A DNA stretch of 64,000 nt from Emergomyces orientalis (Eukaryota > Ascomycota > Eurotiomycetes > Onygenales > Ajellomycetaceae): contig MOWL01000046.1 of NCBI GenBank assembly GCA_002110485.1, forward strand, positions 434,001 to 498,000, in the 5' to 3' direction. Position 1 is the first letter of the stretch, and every line of letters starts with the position of its first letter. The position numbers were made by a program, and so were the translations under genes. Below the pieces are notes generated by a model. The model did not search any database. It saw only the letters and a list, made by a program, of their open reading frames with translations, and was not told the origin of the DNA. Positions 13,818-24,842 of this stretch are shown here, one piece after another.

Positions 13818-15396
13818 ATGATGCTCGAAGATCGCCTCAGGAGTCTGCTTACCAGACGACGGCAGCAGTCGTACGAGCAATTGCGGGACGAAGCTGATAT
13901 AGGCGAGATTGACGATGGAGTGTCGTATAGTGATAGTGGGAGGGCTCACCAACTGGAGGAGTATTCGGCCTCACCCTTCTCATGGCTGGAATACTCAATA
14001 CTCTTCTGGATGGGGGTGAATATGCTTTGGGCTTGGTATGTTTATATTTTTCCATTTAGAGATGGGTTTGTTCTGTATTGCTCAATCTACTCAATCTTTT
14101 ACAATGCGGAGCTATATTATGTGAATGTATATACATATATGAAGAGTTCTAGCTAACATATGAACCCACAGGAACATGTTTCTCGCCGCAGCTCCATATT
14201 TCCAGCTCCGATTCACATCTAACCGCTGGATCATGACCAACTTCCAGTCCTGTATCCTCTCCGTCTCCTGCGTCACCAACCTATCCTCAGTTCTAATCCT
14301 AGCGAAAATGCAGAAAAATGCATCCTACCCCCGCCGCATCACTCTATCCCTCATTCTTAACATCGCCGTTTTTACCCTGCTAGCCCTCTCCGCCATTTCG
14401 TTCCGTGACGTTTCCATCCCTATCTACTTCGCCTTCCTACTCTTCATGGTGTTTGGTGCCAGTCTTGCAACTGGATTCAACCAAAATGGGATGTTCGCTT
14501 ACGCCTCCGGATTCGGGCGAGCCGAATACACCCAAGCTATCATGGCAGGGCAGGGCGTAGCAGGTGTTTTGCCCTGTGTTGTCCAGATTATTTCCGTCCT
14601 CGCGGTACCGGAGCAGAGTGAAAGTGTTAGCGAACAAGTGGTCCAACACAAATCATCCAAATCTGCATTTGCCTTCTTCATTACTGCGACTCTAGTGTCG
14701 GCCGTTGCATTCTTAGCTTTTCTCTACCTTATCCGGCGTCAAAAGAAATCATCCCATCTCCTTAAGAACCCGATATCCATCGGCCCTGAAGATGAAGAAG
14801 GACTCGAATCCACCACCGCCGCCGCCCAACCCAAAAATCCAGTACCACTCTGGAAGCTCTTCCAAAAACTCCACTGGATGGCGTTAGCCGTCTTCCTCTG
14901 CTTCGCCGTCACAATGGCCTACCCAGTCTTCACCAACCAAATCCAAAGCGTCAGAAACACAAACCCCACCACGACGACGGGAACCCAACACATCCCCCGC
15001 ATCTTCCAACCCTCCATTTTCATCCCAGTAGGCCTCCTATTTTGGAACTCTGGTGACCTCGTCGGCCGCCTTATCGTCCTCATACCACGAATAAACCTAA
15101 CACACCGTCCCATCCTCCTCTTCCTCCTCTCTATAGCCCGCCTCGTCTTTATCCCCCTCTACATGCTCTGCAATATAAATGGGCACGGCGCTTGGATAAA
15201 CAGCGATGTCTTTTACCTGGTTATCGTGCAGTTTCTTTTCGGCGTGTCAAATGGGTATATTGGTGGAGCATGTATGATGGGTGCGGCTGAGTGGGTGGCT
15301 GTTGAAGAGAGGGAAGCTGCGGGAGGGTTTATGAGCTTTATGCTTGTAGCTGGGTTGACGTTAGGGAGTTTGCTGAGTTTTTTAGTTGCCAGTTAG
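13818..15396 (+). CDS. Equilibrative nucleoside transporter (SLC29/ENT, Fun26-like)
   Basis: Predicted membrane transporter for nucleosides or nucleobases; the yeast family member Fun26 acts in the vacuolar membrane. Two exons: 13818-14035 and 14172-15396, giving 480 residues. The splice joins WA to WNMFLAAAPYF, the conserved first helix of the family (WMGVNMLWAWNMFL). About eleven hydrophobic segments follow. GFNQNGMFAYASGFG and YTQAIMAGQGVAGVLP match the conserved ENT loop and helix around segments 4-5. A hydrophilic loop with an acidic stretch (GPEDEEGLES) divides the two halves, and the C-terminal helix GGFMSFMLVAGLTLGSLLSF ends the chain. The N-terminal ~55 residues are polar and cytosolic, with EADIGEIDDG. 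An AGCTAAC branch-point-like sequence precedes the acceptor. Membrane location (plasma membrane or vacuole) cannot be read from the sequence. Confidence 0.92.
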
Positions 15397-16452
15397 TTTA
15401 AGTTTAGCCGGTCTGCCTATTGTGTTTTCATCTTTTGTTCTTGGTTGGATATTACATATATATTTTATGACTTCTATGATGGGGCATGACCCCTTTTTCG
15501 GGCACTTTTTTTTTTACTGTGTAGAATGCCTGGAATTTTCTATAGTACATATTTTGTTTTACCATGCCCTGTTTATATCATGGCCGTCAGAGAAGGAGGG
15601 AAGACACCTCTATTATAGATGGGCAAGGCAAAGCGGCGTTGTTTTGTGCAAGGATAAGTGTTGTATTATATCTTGAAGAAATACGACACCATTAATTAAC
15701 ACACTAATTCTATCGATGGGCAATGGCCTCAAAATACTGGGGGAAAAAGTCTATATACTAAATAAGACATATCGTTATTACATACAAAACATCAGGGCCA
15801 AGAAAAGTCCATGTTATGTTTCACGGGGAGGTGAGAGGTGGAGGATGGATGGATAAGTGTCTGTCATGTTTTTGATGCTTTATAGGCAGACTGGTTGACG
15901 GGTTGATCGGTCTCAGCGGCAAGGCGAGGGGAGAGAGGGTTTGGAGGAGTGGGGAGCAGGGGTATGACAAAAAAAAAAGGGGGGTGGTCTGAGGGTTGAC
16001 TTGTATGTACAGAACAAATGATGAACAGCGTTTTGTTGTGGGATAGTGGGTTTGTAGCAGGTGAGGCCGGGTGAGGCCGGGTGATATTTATATGGAGCGG
16101 GAGATGCATGCAAAAGCTTGAGGAGAAGAAAAGATGGAAGCGGACATTGATCAACGAGAAACAATAATAAGAAAACAAAGAAATCCGGGAATGGTTCAAA
16201 GGGGAACCGTACAGTGAAGGGTAACCGAACCGAAAAGTGAAGAAAATCAATTGTAGCCACCCAGAGAGCGAAAAGGAATAGAACGGTAATCAGGAATGCG
16301 CGGTCTCGAGAAAGGGAGATGGGAGACATGACCGCTGCGAGCAGGGGGAGAAGCAACGAGAAAGTTTGGGGACGAAGTGACGTGAGGCCAGGAGGTGAAT
16401 GACGCCAAGAGACAAACAAGCAAACCACATTTTAATTCGCCAGTCGTCCGTT
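15397..16452. other. Intergenic between convergent genes
   Basis: About 1.06 kb of 3' flanks of the nucleoside transporter (plus) and the ABC transporter (minus). A short tandem duplication of GTGAGGCCGG occurs at about 16060-16083. Minus-strand open frames of 128-171 codons at 15864-16428 are rich in Phe, Ser, Pro and Leu and overlap each other; I take them as chance frames in pyrimidine-rich 3' sequence. Confidence 0.6.
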
Positions 16453-19103
16453 TCATTTTGATTTCTGCTGCTTAGCTTCTTCCACGCCGACAGCAACAGC
16501 AGCTTCTCCGCCACCACGTTCAGAAGAAGCCTCCTGCACCTTTCCCTCTCCCTCACCATCCACCTCCCGCTCCGACTCCGTTTCCGCATCATCGTACTCC
16601 GCATAATCCTCGTCCCCCTCCTGCAGCATTTGTTGCAATTCCTCCTCCTCAGACGGTGGACCCCGTGCCGCAGAGCTGTCATAATGCGACAACGGCCCAA
16701 CACCGCCCTCCCCGCCGCTCATCTGCCACTCCATAAGTTTCGTGAACGCACCATCCTGCCGCGAGCTTAATTCTTTATAGGTACCCTGCTCGGCGACGCG
16801 GCCGTCCGAGCTGAGCACGACGATGGTATCGGAACGTTTGATGGTAGAGAGGCGGTGGGCAATGCTGATGGTTGTGTTGTTGCCGCGCAGAAGTGCAGCG
16901 AGGGCGCTATTGACGAGGGTTTCAGATTCGGCATCCAGTGCAGACGTGGCTTCATCGAGGATGAGGATGTCAGGGTTCTTGACAAGGGCGCGGGCAATGG
17001 CAATCCGTTGCTTTTGGCCGCCGGAAAGTTGGGCCCCGCGTGCCCCGACGTGGGTGTCGAGACCATCAGGCTAAATGAAGGAAAAGATGGGTTAGCACGT
17101 TGGTTAGGTGGCAATGGTTGGATAAGTGAAAAGAAAAGGAAGATATAAATGATGCTTACGAAATCGCTAATGAATTGGCAGTTCGCCTTGCGTGCTGCAG
17201 CAATGATTTCCGCCCTGGTCGCATTGGGCTTGCCGTAGGATATGTTCTCAGCGATAGTTCCGGAGAAAAGCACAGGTTCCTGCGAGACGACCCCGATCTT
17301 CCTTCGCAGAGACTTCGCATTCATTGTAGAAATATCTTTTCCGCCGATCAGGATTTGACCCTTGGTAGGATTATAGAAGCGGAGTAACATGGAGGCGATC
17401 GTCGATTTACCGCCTCCTGAGGGACCAACGATTGCAACGTTGCTACCCTGTGGAATTTCAAAATCGAGCTCTCTGAATATAGTTACGGCGGGTCTAGTCG
17501 GATAGCTGAAGTCTAGATTCTTGAAGCGGATAGGTCCGCGTGCAGATATGACTTTGTCTCCCACGGTGGGAGAAACTGTGGGATTACGGTCCTGAAGTTC
17601 GAACAGTCGGCTCGCAGCGCCAACACCTTTCATCAGTTCTGAGTAGAAACTCGAAAGGCCAAACATGCTTGAACCAGCGTAGGCAGTATACATGAGGAAT
17701 GAAGTTAGCTCTCCAATCGAAATAGCACCGGACTGGACCATTCCGCCGCCAACATAAAGTAAACTCAAGATAGTCATATTGCCCATCAACCCAGTCTGGA
17801 AAAACACAACCCCAGTCAGTTTGGATTAGTTATAAAAAGAAGAGAAGGATAAAATACTCACTGTGCTAAAGAACGTTGCGCTGACAAACGACTCTTTTTT
17901 TCCAAGCTCAAAAATCCTTCTTACTTGCTTATTATATCGATGGACCTCCAAAATTTCTCCCGCGAAAGCCTGGCTTGTCCTCACATTTCCCAACCGCTCC
18001 TCTGCAATTTTGGTCAGGCTACCCAGGTTTTTCTGAATCTTGCGACTCAGATTTCTGATCGTTCTGCCGTAAAAGAATGCCCCAAGCGCTACCGGCGGCA
18101 GCAGCACTAAGAGAACACTCGACAGTTTAAGACTGACAAATGCCATCAGACCAAAGCCAGCAGCACCACTAACAAAAGCCCTCAGACCATCTGAAAGGTT
18201 CTGCGTAATGCTCTTGCCAACGATTATCGTATCAGAACTTAGTCGGGAAATCAAGTCACCAACCCGGTTCGCGTCGAAAAACTCAGCGTCCTGGATGAAG
18301 GTTCGTCGGAAGAGTTTCGACCTCAGCCTTGCAACGATACGTTCGCCCACGATGCGTAGAATGATAATACGGCCATAGTTTGCCACTGCACCCAGGGCGA
18401 GGACGCCGCCCAAGACACCGTAGAAGACGGGGAGAGTGAGGCCGAACAATTCATTGCCGCCCTCCGGGCTACTGTGTGTCGCAATATCAAGAATCTTGCC
18501 GATAGAGAACGGAATGGACATGGTGATGGATGACGAGATGAGCAGGCATAAGAACGCTACAGATAGGATCTTGGCTTCTGGGCGAGCAATCTTCAACAAC
18601 CGCCATACCTCGCCAAAACCGGCCTTTTTCCCGCTTGCATCCTTTGCTAGCCTTGCGCTGAGGTTTATTTTCGCTGCCTGTGACGCCTTCTCCGTGCGCT
18701 CAAATCCCCTGTGCATTTCTTCTAACGCGGCCTTTTCCTTTTCCTCCAGCTCTGTACTTGGATTCGGCGGATTGTTCGGAGGGCCAGGATTGGTTACATT
18801 TTGTCGCACTTTTGTCGCGGAAAGGAACCGGAGCTGCTGGAGGCAGCCAGGCCTCGCAATGGAAGAGCGGGCGGCATGGTTAGCAATTACGAATGGCTTT
18901 CGAATATCGGGCTGCCGGAGGATACTGGTGCGTAGGCGTCCGTTGGCGATGGTCGAGGAGTGACGTATTAAGCCATTGTTTGTATCAAGCGATGCTTTCT
19001 GGGCATGGAAAGAGACTTCGTTTAAAGGAGATAATCCCGATTGAGCAATGCGACGTGAAGATGCTCGTGGAATAACCGCCGCAAGCAGCCCGGAGCTGCG
19101 CAT
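16453..19103 (-). CDS. MDL1: Mitochondrial ABC half-transporter, Mdl1/ABCB10 type
   Basis: Half-size ABC exporter of the mitochondrial inner membrane; yeast Mdl1 exports peptides from the matrix. Three exons on minus: 19103-17862, 17795-17160 and 17070-16453, giving 831 residues, all joined in phase 0. A basic, Ser/Arg-rich N-terminus (MRSSGLLAAVIPRASSRR) looks like a mitochondrial presequence. The transmembrane domain runs to about residue 480. The ATPase domain has Walker A GPSGGGKS (538-545), Q-loop VSQEP, signature LSGGQKQR (641-648, just after the last splice), Walker B ILILDEATSALD (catalytic Glu 666) and H-loop His698. After about residue 740 comes a very acidic, Glu-rich tail of ~90 residues, which is not part of the standard domain. 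It shares a 573 bp promoter region with CDC37. Mdl2 is the alternative assignment. Confidence 0.93.
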
Positions 19104-19676
19104 TTCGAAAGGCCGTCAACGCTCCCCTCTCTCTCTCGCGCGCTCGTTGTCACTCAACCCACCAGCGCGGCTCGGAACCTATCGGGAGATGGAAACCCAA
19201 GGCAGTCCCATATTAAACAAAAGAAAGGCTGTCAGGAGAAATGCCCAGACCTTGATGTATATGTAATATATTGAAATGGATGGTTGTTCTGCTGTTGTCG
19301 TCGCTAACCAAGAAAAGGCTCACGTTTCGGTTGGGTTGCGGCTCTCGGAGAAAAGAGTGGAATCACGGGGAAGAATTTCCTGCAGAGAAAATCCCAGGTA
19401 GAATAAATACAACGCCACTCCGACCTGTATGTATGCAATGCGAATATTGCTACTCTCAACAACAATTCACAAAAACAACGCTGAATAAGGCTAAGGACAT
19501 GGCTATACAGCAGATAATTTGATGTTTACCCTCCTTGTCACCACCAGTTTATTTGTCCTGTTCTTTTAGCTTCGTTCACCCCGCATATCTACCTGAGAAT
19601 AAACACTGTTTACCCCTCTATATCCCCTACTATACATCCCGTATAGTCCGCCACCATCTAGTTTCTGTTAGCCAAC
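19104..19676. promoter_or_regulatory. Divergent promoter region, ABC transporter and CDC37
   Basis: This 573 bp spacer separates the start codons of two genes transcribed away from each other, so it must hold both promoters. The CDC37 side is pyrimidine-rich (CCTCTATATCCCCTACTATA just before 19640) and its start sits in a good context (CCAACATGG). CT/CG-rich sequence at 19120-19145 lies near the ABC transporter start. No specific operator is claimed. Confidence 0.65.
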
Positions 19677-21283
19677 ATGGTTCTCGACTACAGTAAATGG
19701 GATGCCCTCGAGCTCTCAGATGACTCGGATATCGAAGTGCATCCCAACGTGGACAAACGATCCTTCATCCGCGCAAAGCAGAGCCAGATCCACCAACAGC
19801 GCATGCAGCGCCATCAGGAAATCGAATCTCTGAAATACTCTCGCATCATAAACGATGGACTGTTGAAACGCATTGATGCTCTTATAGCCTCACTCAAGAG
19901 CCATGAAGACAGCTCCAGGAACCCCGATGAGCTTATTTTCCAGGCCCTGATCGAGTCTGCTGGTGACCCGAACGAAGATACCCCCCCTCCGACTCCGGAA
20001 GGTGTATTTACGCACGAAAAGGAGCAGCCCAAGTATTCGCAGATGATGGGGTCGTTGGTGGACCAGGTGAAGAAAGAGTTAGATGAGTCCAAACCGGAAA
20101 ATCGGTTCCAAGAATACATCAAGGGTGTGGAAGGGCATAAGAATAAAGTCTTGGACTTGCAGCAGCAGTTATTGGAGAAGCTAGCTGTGCTGGAAAAAGA
20201 GGAGACCAGAAAAATTACCAGTGAGAGCATACATACCGGCTTCGACAGCTCGTTCGTTAACAGGTCAAAGCCCAAGCCATTAGAATCTGAGAAAAAGAAA
20301 CCGGAGGCGGGGTCATCGGTGGAACTACTGAATCCAGATGCAGCCAAGAGCAAAGAGGAGGCCGGCGCAGTCTCATCTGGAGCTGAAGCTGACGTTGAAG
20401 ATGAGGAAGAAGAAGAAAACATCAAGGCGACTCCGCTAGCTAAGAAATTTGCCAAAATTAAAATCGGCGACTACAGAGGCTGCCTCCAATTCCTCAGTGA
20501 CCATCCAGAGATCGTAACGGAGCGCAAGACGGACGAACTACTCCTGGAAGCATTCGATGCCCAGCTCTCCGGGGATGAACAGTACGCCCGCCAATGCGTA
20601 CATCAAGGCTTACTGCTCCAATACTGCCGCTCTCTTGGCCGTGATGGCGTAGGTCTCTTCTTTAAGCGGTACGTTGGAACCTCCGTACACCCCGCATTTC
20701 CCACCCTTTTGAACCAACAAACATATGACTAACCACCTCTCCTAACAACAGCATAACCACAAAAGGCCACCAAGCCTCTGTTCTCTTCCGCAACGACGTA
20801 GATGAAACATACGCCAAAATAAAAACCCGCGCCGCGGAACTAGCCAAAAGCTCAGCCGGCGGATCTACAGAGGTCGAACAAATCCAACTCCACGCCGTCG
20901 ACCCGAATACGAAACTTAACATCAAAATCCCCTCGCCAGAAAGCACAGACCCCGACTCTGTTGCGGCAATGGAGATCTTCAATGCCTTCCCACCAGGCCT
21001 GCAGCAGGCTCTCAAGTCTGAGAGTCTGGATGAGGTTAATAAGGTGCTTGGGAAGATGAGTGTGGAGGAGGCGGAGGAGGTTGTGGACAAGTTAGGGGCT
21101 AGTGGGATTTTGACGATGGAGGAAGGGATTGTGGATGCGACGACGGAGGAGGGGAGGAGGTGGTTGAGCGAGATGGAGGGGCAGAGAGGGAAAGGGGAGG
21201 AAGCGGTAGAAAGGGAGGGGGAAAAGGAGAAGGAAAAAGAGGAAAAGGAGGAGAAAAAGGAGGTTGTAGGTGATCCTGAGTGA
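19677..21283 (+). CDS. CDC37: Hsp90 co-chaperone Cdc37
   Basis: Cdc37 loads client protein kinases onto Hsp90 in the cytosol. Two exons: 19677-20668 and 20752-21283, giving 507 residues; a GACTAACC branch-point-like motif precedes the CAACAG acceptor. The invariant N-terminus MVLDYSKWD is present, and Ser14 and Ser17 lie in LSDDSDIE, the casein kinase 2 site needed for activity in the family. A coiled-coil kinase-binding region follows (to about residue 190), then a low-complexity acidic linker (DVEDEEEEE). The Hsp90-binding middle domain begins near ATPLAKKFAKI and runs past the splice (FFKR-ITTKGHQASVLF). The C-terminal domain (FPPGLQQALKSESLDEVNKVLGKM) ends in a highly charged tail of repeated EKEKEEKEEKK, longer than needed for function. 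Long antisense open frames overlie both exons but are shadows. Confidence 0.97.
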
Positions 21284-21887
21284 ATAGGGCTGCTTTCTTT
21301 GTACATCAAGGGAGGTTGATTGTTTAGTTTTGGGGAGAGATTTTCTTCTTTGTTAACTGGTGGGTGATGGAAATGATAATTACTGCAATTTACTACAAGA
21401 AGTTCTACTTACTTTCTATGAGTGAAAAGTGAGGTGTGATGGGGCATGAGAAGTGTGATGGAGTTGAAATCATTTTGTGATAACTACTAATAAGAAGCAG
21501 AAGTGAGTAGTGTTGACTATGAGAAGAAAGAGAGAAAAAACGGCTGCCTACATGCATAGATAACCCAAACCAGAAAGATTCTCAATTGAAATATTTAAAA
21601 TAAATTAAAAATGAAGAAAATATCTATCTATCCAGGTAGAGCAACATGAATATGCAGAAAATGTGTACTTCTTATTCTGTTTCAAATCAATGCATTCATA
21701 TCAGACTCATTTTTACACATTGTTTGTTTCCCTTCTCATGTGATAAGACTAATCATCTTTTTGCTCTCAAAGTCCTCATACTATGAATATAGATGTGCAG
21801 TTGTATTTTTCTATTCATACAAATAAAGAAGAACAGCAAAATTGAAATTGAAGATGAAATAAATAGAAAAGAAACAGGCTGTGATTT

Positions 21888-21961
21888 CATGCCCGGGTTC
21901 GGCTCTATGGGCATGGCGGCCCTTACACCACGGGGTATATATATACCACTATGGCCGAACC
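21888..21961. repeat. Nested short inverted repeats around a TATA palindrome
   Basis: CATGCCC at 21888-21894 faces GGGCATG at 21909-21915. GGTTCGGC at 21896-21903 faces GCCGAACC at 21954-21961. Between them GGTATATATATACC (21934-21947) is a perfect 14 bp palindrome. The first two hairpins overlap and could not both form at once. This is an island of higher GC in AT-rich DNA. Its role, if any, is unknown; it could be a remnant of a small mobile element or a structured transcript. Confidence 0.45.
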
Positions 21962-22935
21962 AATAGGCGACTATATGTTATGTAACCTTCTTGGTATGAT
22001 ATTTGCAGTACGCGACATAGTGGCCTGCATATAACAAGGCAGTGAATTCATCACGTAGCTGTCTCAATGATTTCATGTTCATTTTCATAACAGTATTTCT
22101 TATAAAGGCAAACAACATGAGAAAGAGATGTTATAATGATACATTATTAACTACAAAAAAGTGAAAATAAAGAATGAAAAAACAACTTGAGATATGAAAT
22201 TTTCCAAGCAGATAATGAGAGATATATGTAAAAGTGCAAGGCAAGAGCAAAATGAGAGAGAAAAATCATTTACATATATCTTTGTAGTGTATTCAGATGA
22301 TAGCAATAGTAATAACAATATGTAATAATAACATTGAAAAGAAGAGAGAAAGAGAGATATCAATATTTAATAATTCAAAACATGAATGAAGAACCAAGAA
22401 CCAAGAACCAAGAATCAGATATAACAGAAAATCAAAATTAAATGATAGGTATATAAATGAATTTTTAAAAAAAAAACAGGATAAATAATGAATGCTTTAT
22501 GTTGTTTGTGTATTTGTTGCTAGAATCTGAAAATGATTGAGGAAGGAGTAGGGAAAACACGAAAAAGGGGATCAAAAAATGAGATGATATGCCTTTCTTT
22601 TTCTTATGCATTTCAAATGAAAGAAATGAAAACAAATAATAAAGTATGTTTCGCTTTCTTCTTCCTTCTTGAGCTAATTTTTGTCATAATTATTTATTAG
22701 AGCAAGTGAATAAGAAAGCAAATTATAGGTATATGTATGTGTGTGTGTGGGTGTAGTGTGGTGGGTCTTGAGGGGGAATATGTTGATTCAGGGCCCTTCG
22801 TCACCACGCAAAACATCTTGTATTCAGCCAGCCAAAAGGATATCTTCTGTGGTGCCATCTTCCCAACGCTTTGCTGCTGTCATCCATTCCAAAAATAGAA
22901 GGCCATAATGCGATGTACCTCTTCTGTATACGGTG

Positions 22936-22968
22936 CTATGTAGGTACCGACGCATAGTACCTACGTAG
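22936..22968. repeat. Inverted repeat with 12-bp arms
   Basis: CTATGTAGGTAC (22936-22947) and GTACCTACGTAG (22957-22968) are inverted copies with one mismatch, separated by 9 bp. Related GTAGGTAC/ACCTAGGTA sequences occur elsewhere in the window (near 29040 and 44560), so the arms may simply be a common intergenic motif. No terminator or binding function is shown. Confidence 0.5.
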
Positions 22969-23363
22969 ATTAAAAAAAAGGGGGGGATCGTCATCGTCTA
23001 CCTTTCCAAGCCAGCATTCAGGTGAATGTACGCGTACTGGGCTTTGTACTATACAGGGTCATCATCGGCAAAGCACGCAGTTGTGGCCAGTATAGGCTGC
23101 GCTGCAACCAGTGCATTTGGCTTGGGAAATGTGGACGAAAATTAATTTTCTTCCTGAATTTTGATGTCATGCGAGATGCCGGGTAGTGCACAGTGCCCCC
23201 TTTTTTGTTGATTTAAGGAGCAACTCTGGCAGAGATTCCCCCTTTCCACATTTTCCGTCTGGAGCGGGGTCGTCGCGAATCGTCTCCGTTCGGATATTCG
23301 GCCCCGGGTGGAACGAAAACGACTTTGTATTTAAAAGAAAAATTAAATTAAATTCCAACATCC

Positions 23364-24842
23364 TTATTTGTCCACCATATACTTCAAAAACTGGTCAATC
23401 TTCTCGCACAGTTTCGGCTTATCATTCCAGGCCACAAACTTGCCCTCAAGTTTACACGCAGTCGTTCGCAATTCGCCCCAAAGCCTGCGCTCGATATCAA
23501 AACCGACTTTATCAACCATTTCGTGTGCAGGCCCCCACATTCGCTGGGGTTTGCCTTCAGAGTTCCATGCAAGCCCGTTTTCCCCGAATACGCTGATGGG
23601 GTCAAGCTTGGGCAGGTTGGCATGGCAGGTTATGAAGGATTCTGGTGGGGCGCTGGGTTTCCCGCTCCAGCCGTAGACTTCGCCTTTGGGGAGGCGCGAG
23701 TCCCAGATCGGATTTGTTTGTAGGATCACACCACCCTCCCACTCGCCGTTCGGTTTGCGATAGCCGAAGACCGCGGGCCCGGTGGAGACAGCGTAAAAGG
23801 GAAGATGCAGAATCATCGCAGGAGCGATAAATGTTTCTTTATCTCCTTCGCCTGGATGGCCTTGAGATAGTAATGGGTAGTAATGCGACGGACCGTAGAA
23901 GTTGTAATAGGCTGATAGTAAAAGCATCTGGGCGTGGGACTTCTTGGATACCAGCAGTTGGCCTGATTCTGTTGATGCGTGGCTGAATCCTGTCGGGATT
24001 TGTTGGGAAGAAACGTAGAAAAACGAAGGGTGGTAGGTTACTTGCCAAAAGTCCGGCCATGTAACCAAGCCCTTTGAAAGGAATGGCTCTGATTCGAATA
24101 AAATGATGGGGTCGTGCATGGGGAACGAATCGGCGTCAAGGAATAGTACCTGTTCGAAGGATGAAAAGAGAAGGGAAAAGATTTTGAACTGGTATTTCTT
24201 CAGACCTTCGTCTAGCGGTGAGTAGTCTAGAATATCTGCCAGGATCTCGCATTTCGCATTCAGGGAGGGCAGCAGCACACCGCAAACGTATTCATCGTAT
24301 TCACTTTTGTCTGCCACGAAAATTTCAACGGGAAGAGTTGATCCTGTTTTCCGTAGCATATACAACGAGGTGACTAGGACTGGGAGGTACCGTCCACCCG
24401 CGGTCGAGACAATACCCCTTGTGCCCGCGGTGTAGCGTAGTTGTGGAGCAGTCGGGCTCGAAAGCAAGCTGGTAAATCGCGAGTGCGCCTTCTTCAGTAT
24501 TTCCCTGTCTTCTGTTTCCACGAGGATATGCTCCGGTAGGGTGACATGGTCGATCTCGTCAGGCTTGAAGCCGATTGCGGCAGGGTGGTTTTCTATCCGC
24601 TTCGGCGACTTGCAGCGTGGTTCAGCAGCTCTGAGAATCTCATGGAAAGCCAACCAGAACTTTCCGTGATCTGCGGTGGTCGGGATGTCACTGTGTGCTG
24701 CTGGGGGATAATGATTGTCTGCTGGCGGGGAGGAATAGGAGGAGGAGGACGAGGAGGAGGCTGTTCTACGGAGGGTGAAGTACAGGAACAGAGCGATGAG
24801 AATGAGCGGGAAGCTGCGTCGATAGCGGGGACCTTGAACCAT
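23364..24842 (-). CDS. Alpha-1,3-mannosyltransferase-like protein, GT71 (Mnn1) family
   Basis: Probable Golgi type II membrane glycosyltransferase that adds mannose to N- or O-linked glycans from GDP-mannose. Single exon of 492 codons. A short basic N-terminus (MVQGPRYRR) precedes one hydrophobic anchor (residues about 10-24), then a serine-rich stem. The lumenal catalytic part shows TRGIVSTAGGRYLPVLVTSL (residues 141-160), VEIFVADKSEYDEY, and the DXD metal/nucleotide site in QVLFLDADSFP (Asp236 and Asp238). These are hallmarks of family GT71 (PF11051). Start and stop are unambiguous. Its exact linkage specificity cannot be told. It converges with CDC37 across 2.1 kb of AT-rich DNA. Confidence 0.9.
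   Translation of the reverse strand: MVQGPRYRRSFPLILIALFLYFTLRRTASSSSSSSYSSPPADNHYPPAAHSDIPTTADHGKFWLAFHEILRAAEPRCKSPKRIENHPAAIGFKPDEIDHVTLPEHILVETEDREILKKAHSRFTSLLSSPTAPQLRYTAGTRGIVSTAGGRYLPVLVTSLYMLRKTGSTLPVEIFVADKSEYDEYVCGVLLPSLNAKCEILADILDYSPLDEGLKKYQFKIFSLLFSSFEQVLFLDADSFPMHDPIILFESEPFLSKGLVTWPDFWQVTYHPSFFYVSSQQIPTGFSHASTESGQLLVSKKSHAQMLLLSAYYNFYGPSHYYPLLSQGHPGEGDKETFIAPAMILHLPFYAVSTGPAVFGYRKPNGEWEGGVILQTNPIWDSRLPKGEVYGWSGKPSAPPESFITCHANLPKLDPISVFGENGLAWNSEGKPQRMWGPAHEMVDKVGFDIERRLWGELRTTACKLEGKFVAWNDKPKLCEKIDQFLKYMVDK

Larger units (their letters stand above)
21284..23363. other. AT-rich intergenic between convergent genes
   Basis: 2.1 kb of AT-rich sequence between the stops of CDC37 (plus) and the mannosyltransferase (minus). 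No credible coding frame. It contains three tandem AAGAACC-type units at about 22389-22413, a GT-rich run at about 22735-22757, and two inverted-repeat clusters entered separately (21888-21961 and 22936-22968). Confidence 0.6.

Noticed and set aside
15864..16428. Overlapping minus-strand frames of 128 and 171 codons
   Set aside because: Phe/Ser/Pro/Leu-rich translations of a pyrimidine-rich 3' flank, mutually overlapping and without motifs.
18436..18963. 175-codon plus-strand frame opposite the ABC transporter
   Set aside because: Shadow of exon 1; no family features.
19814..20455. 213-codon minus-strand frame opposite CDC37 exon 1 (and 215 codons at 20662-21309)
   Set aside because: Ser-rich shadows of the acidic Lys/Glu-rich CDC37 coding sequence; no domain and no promoter logic.
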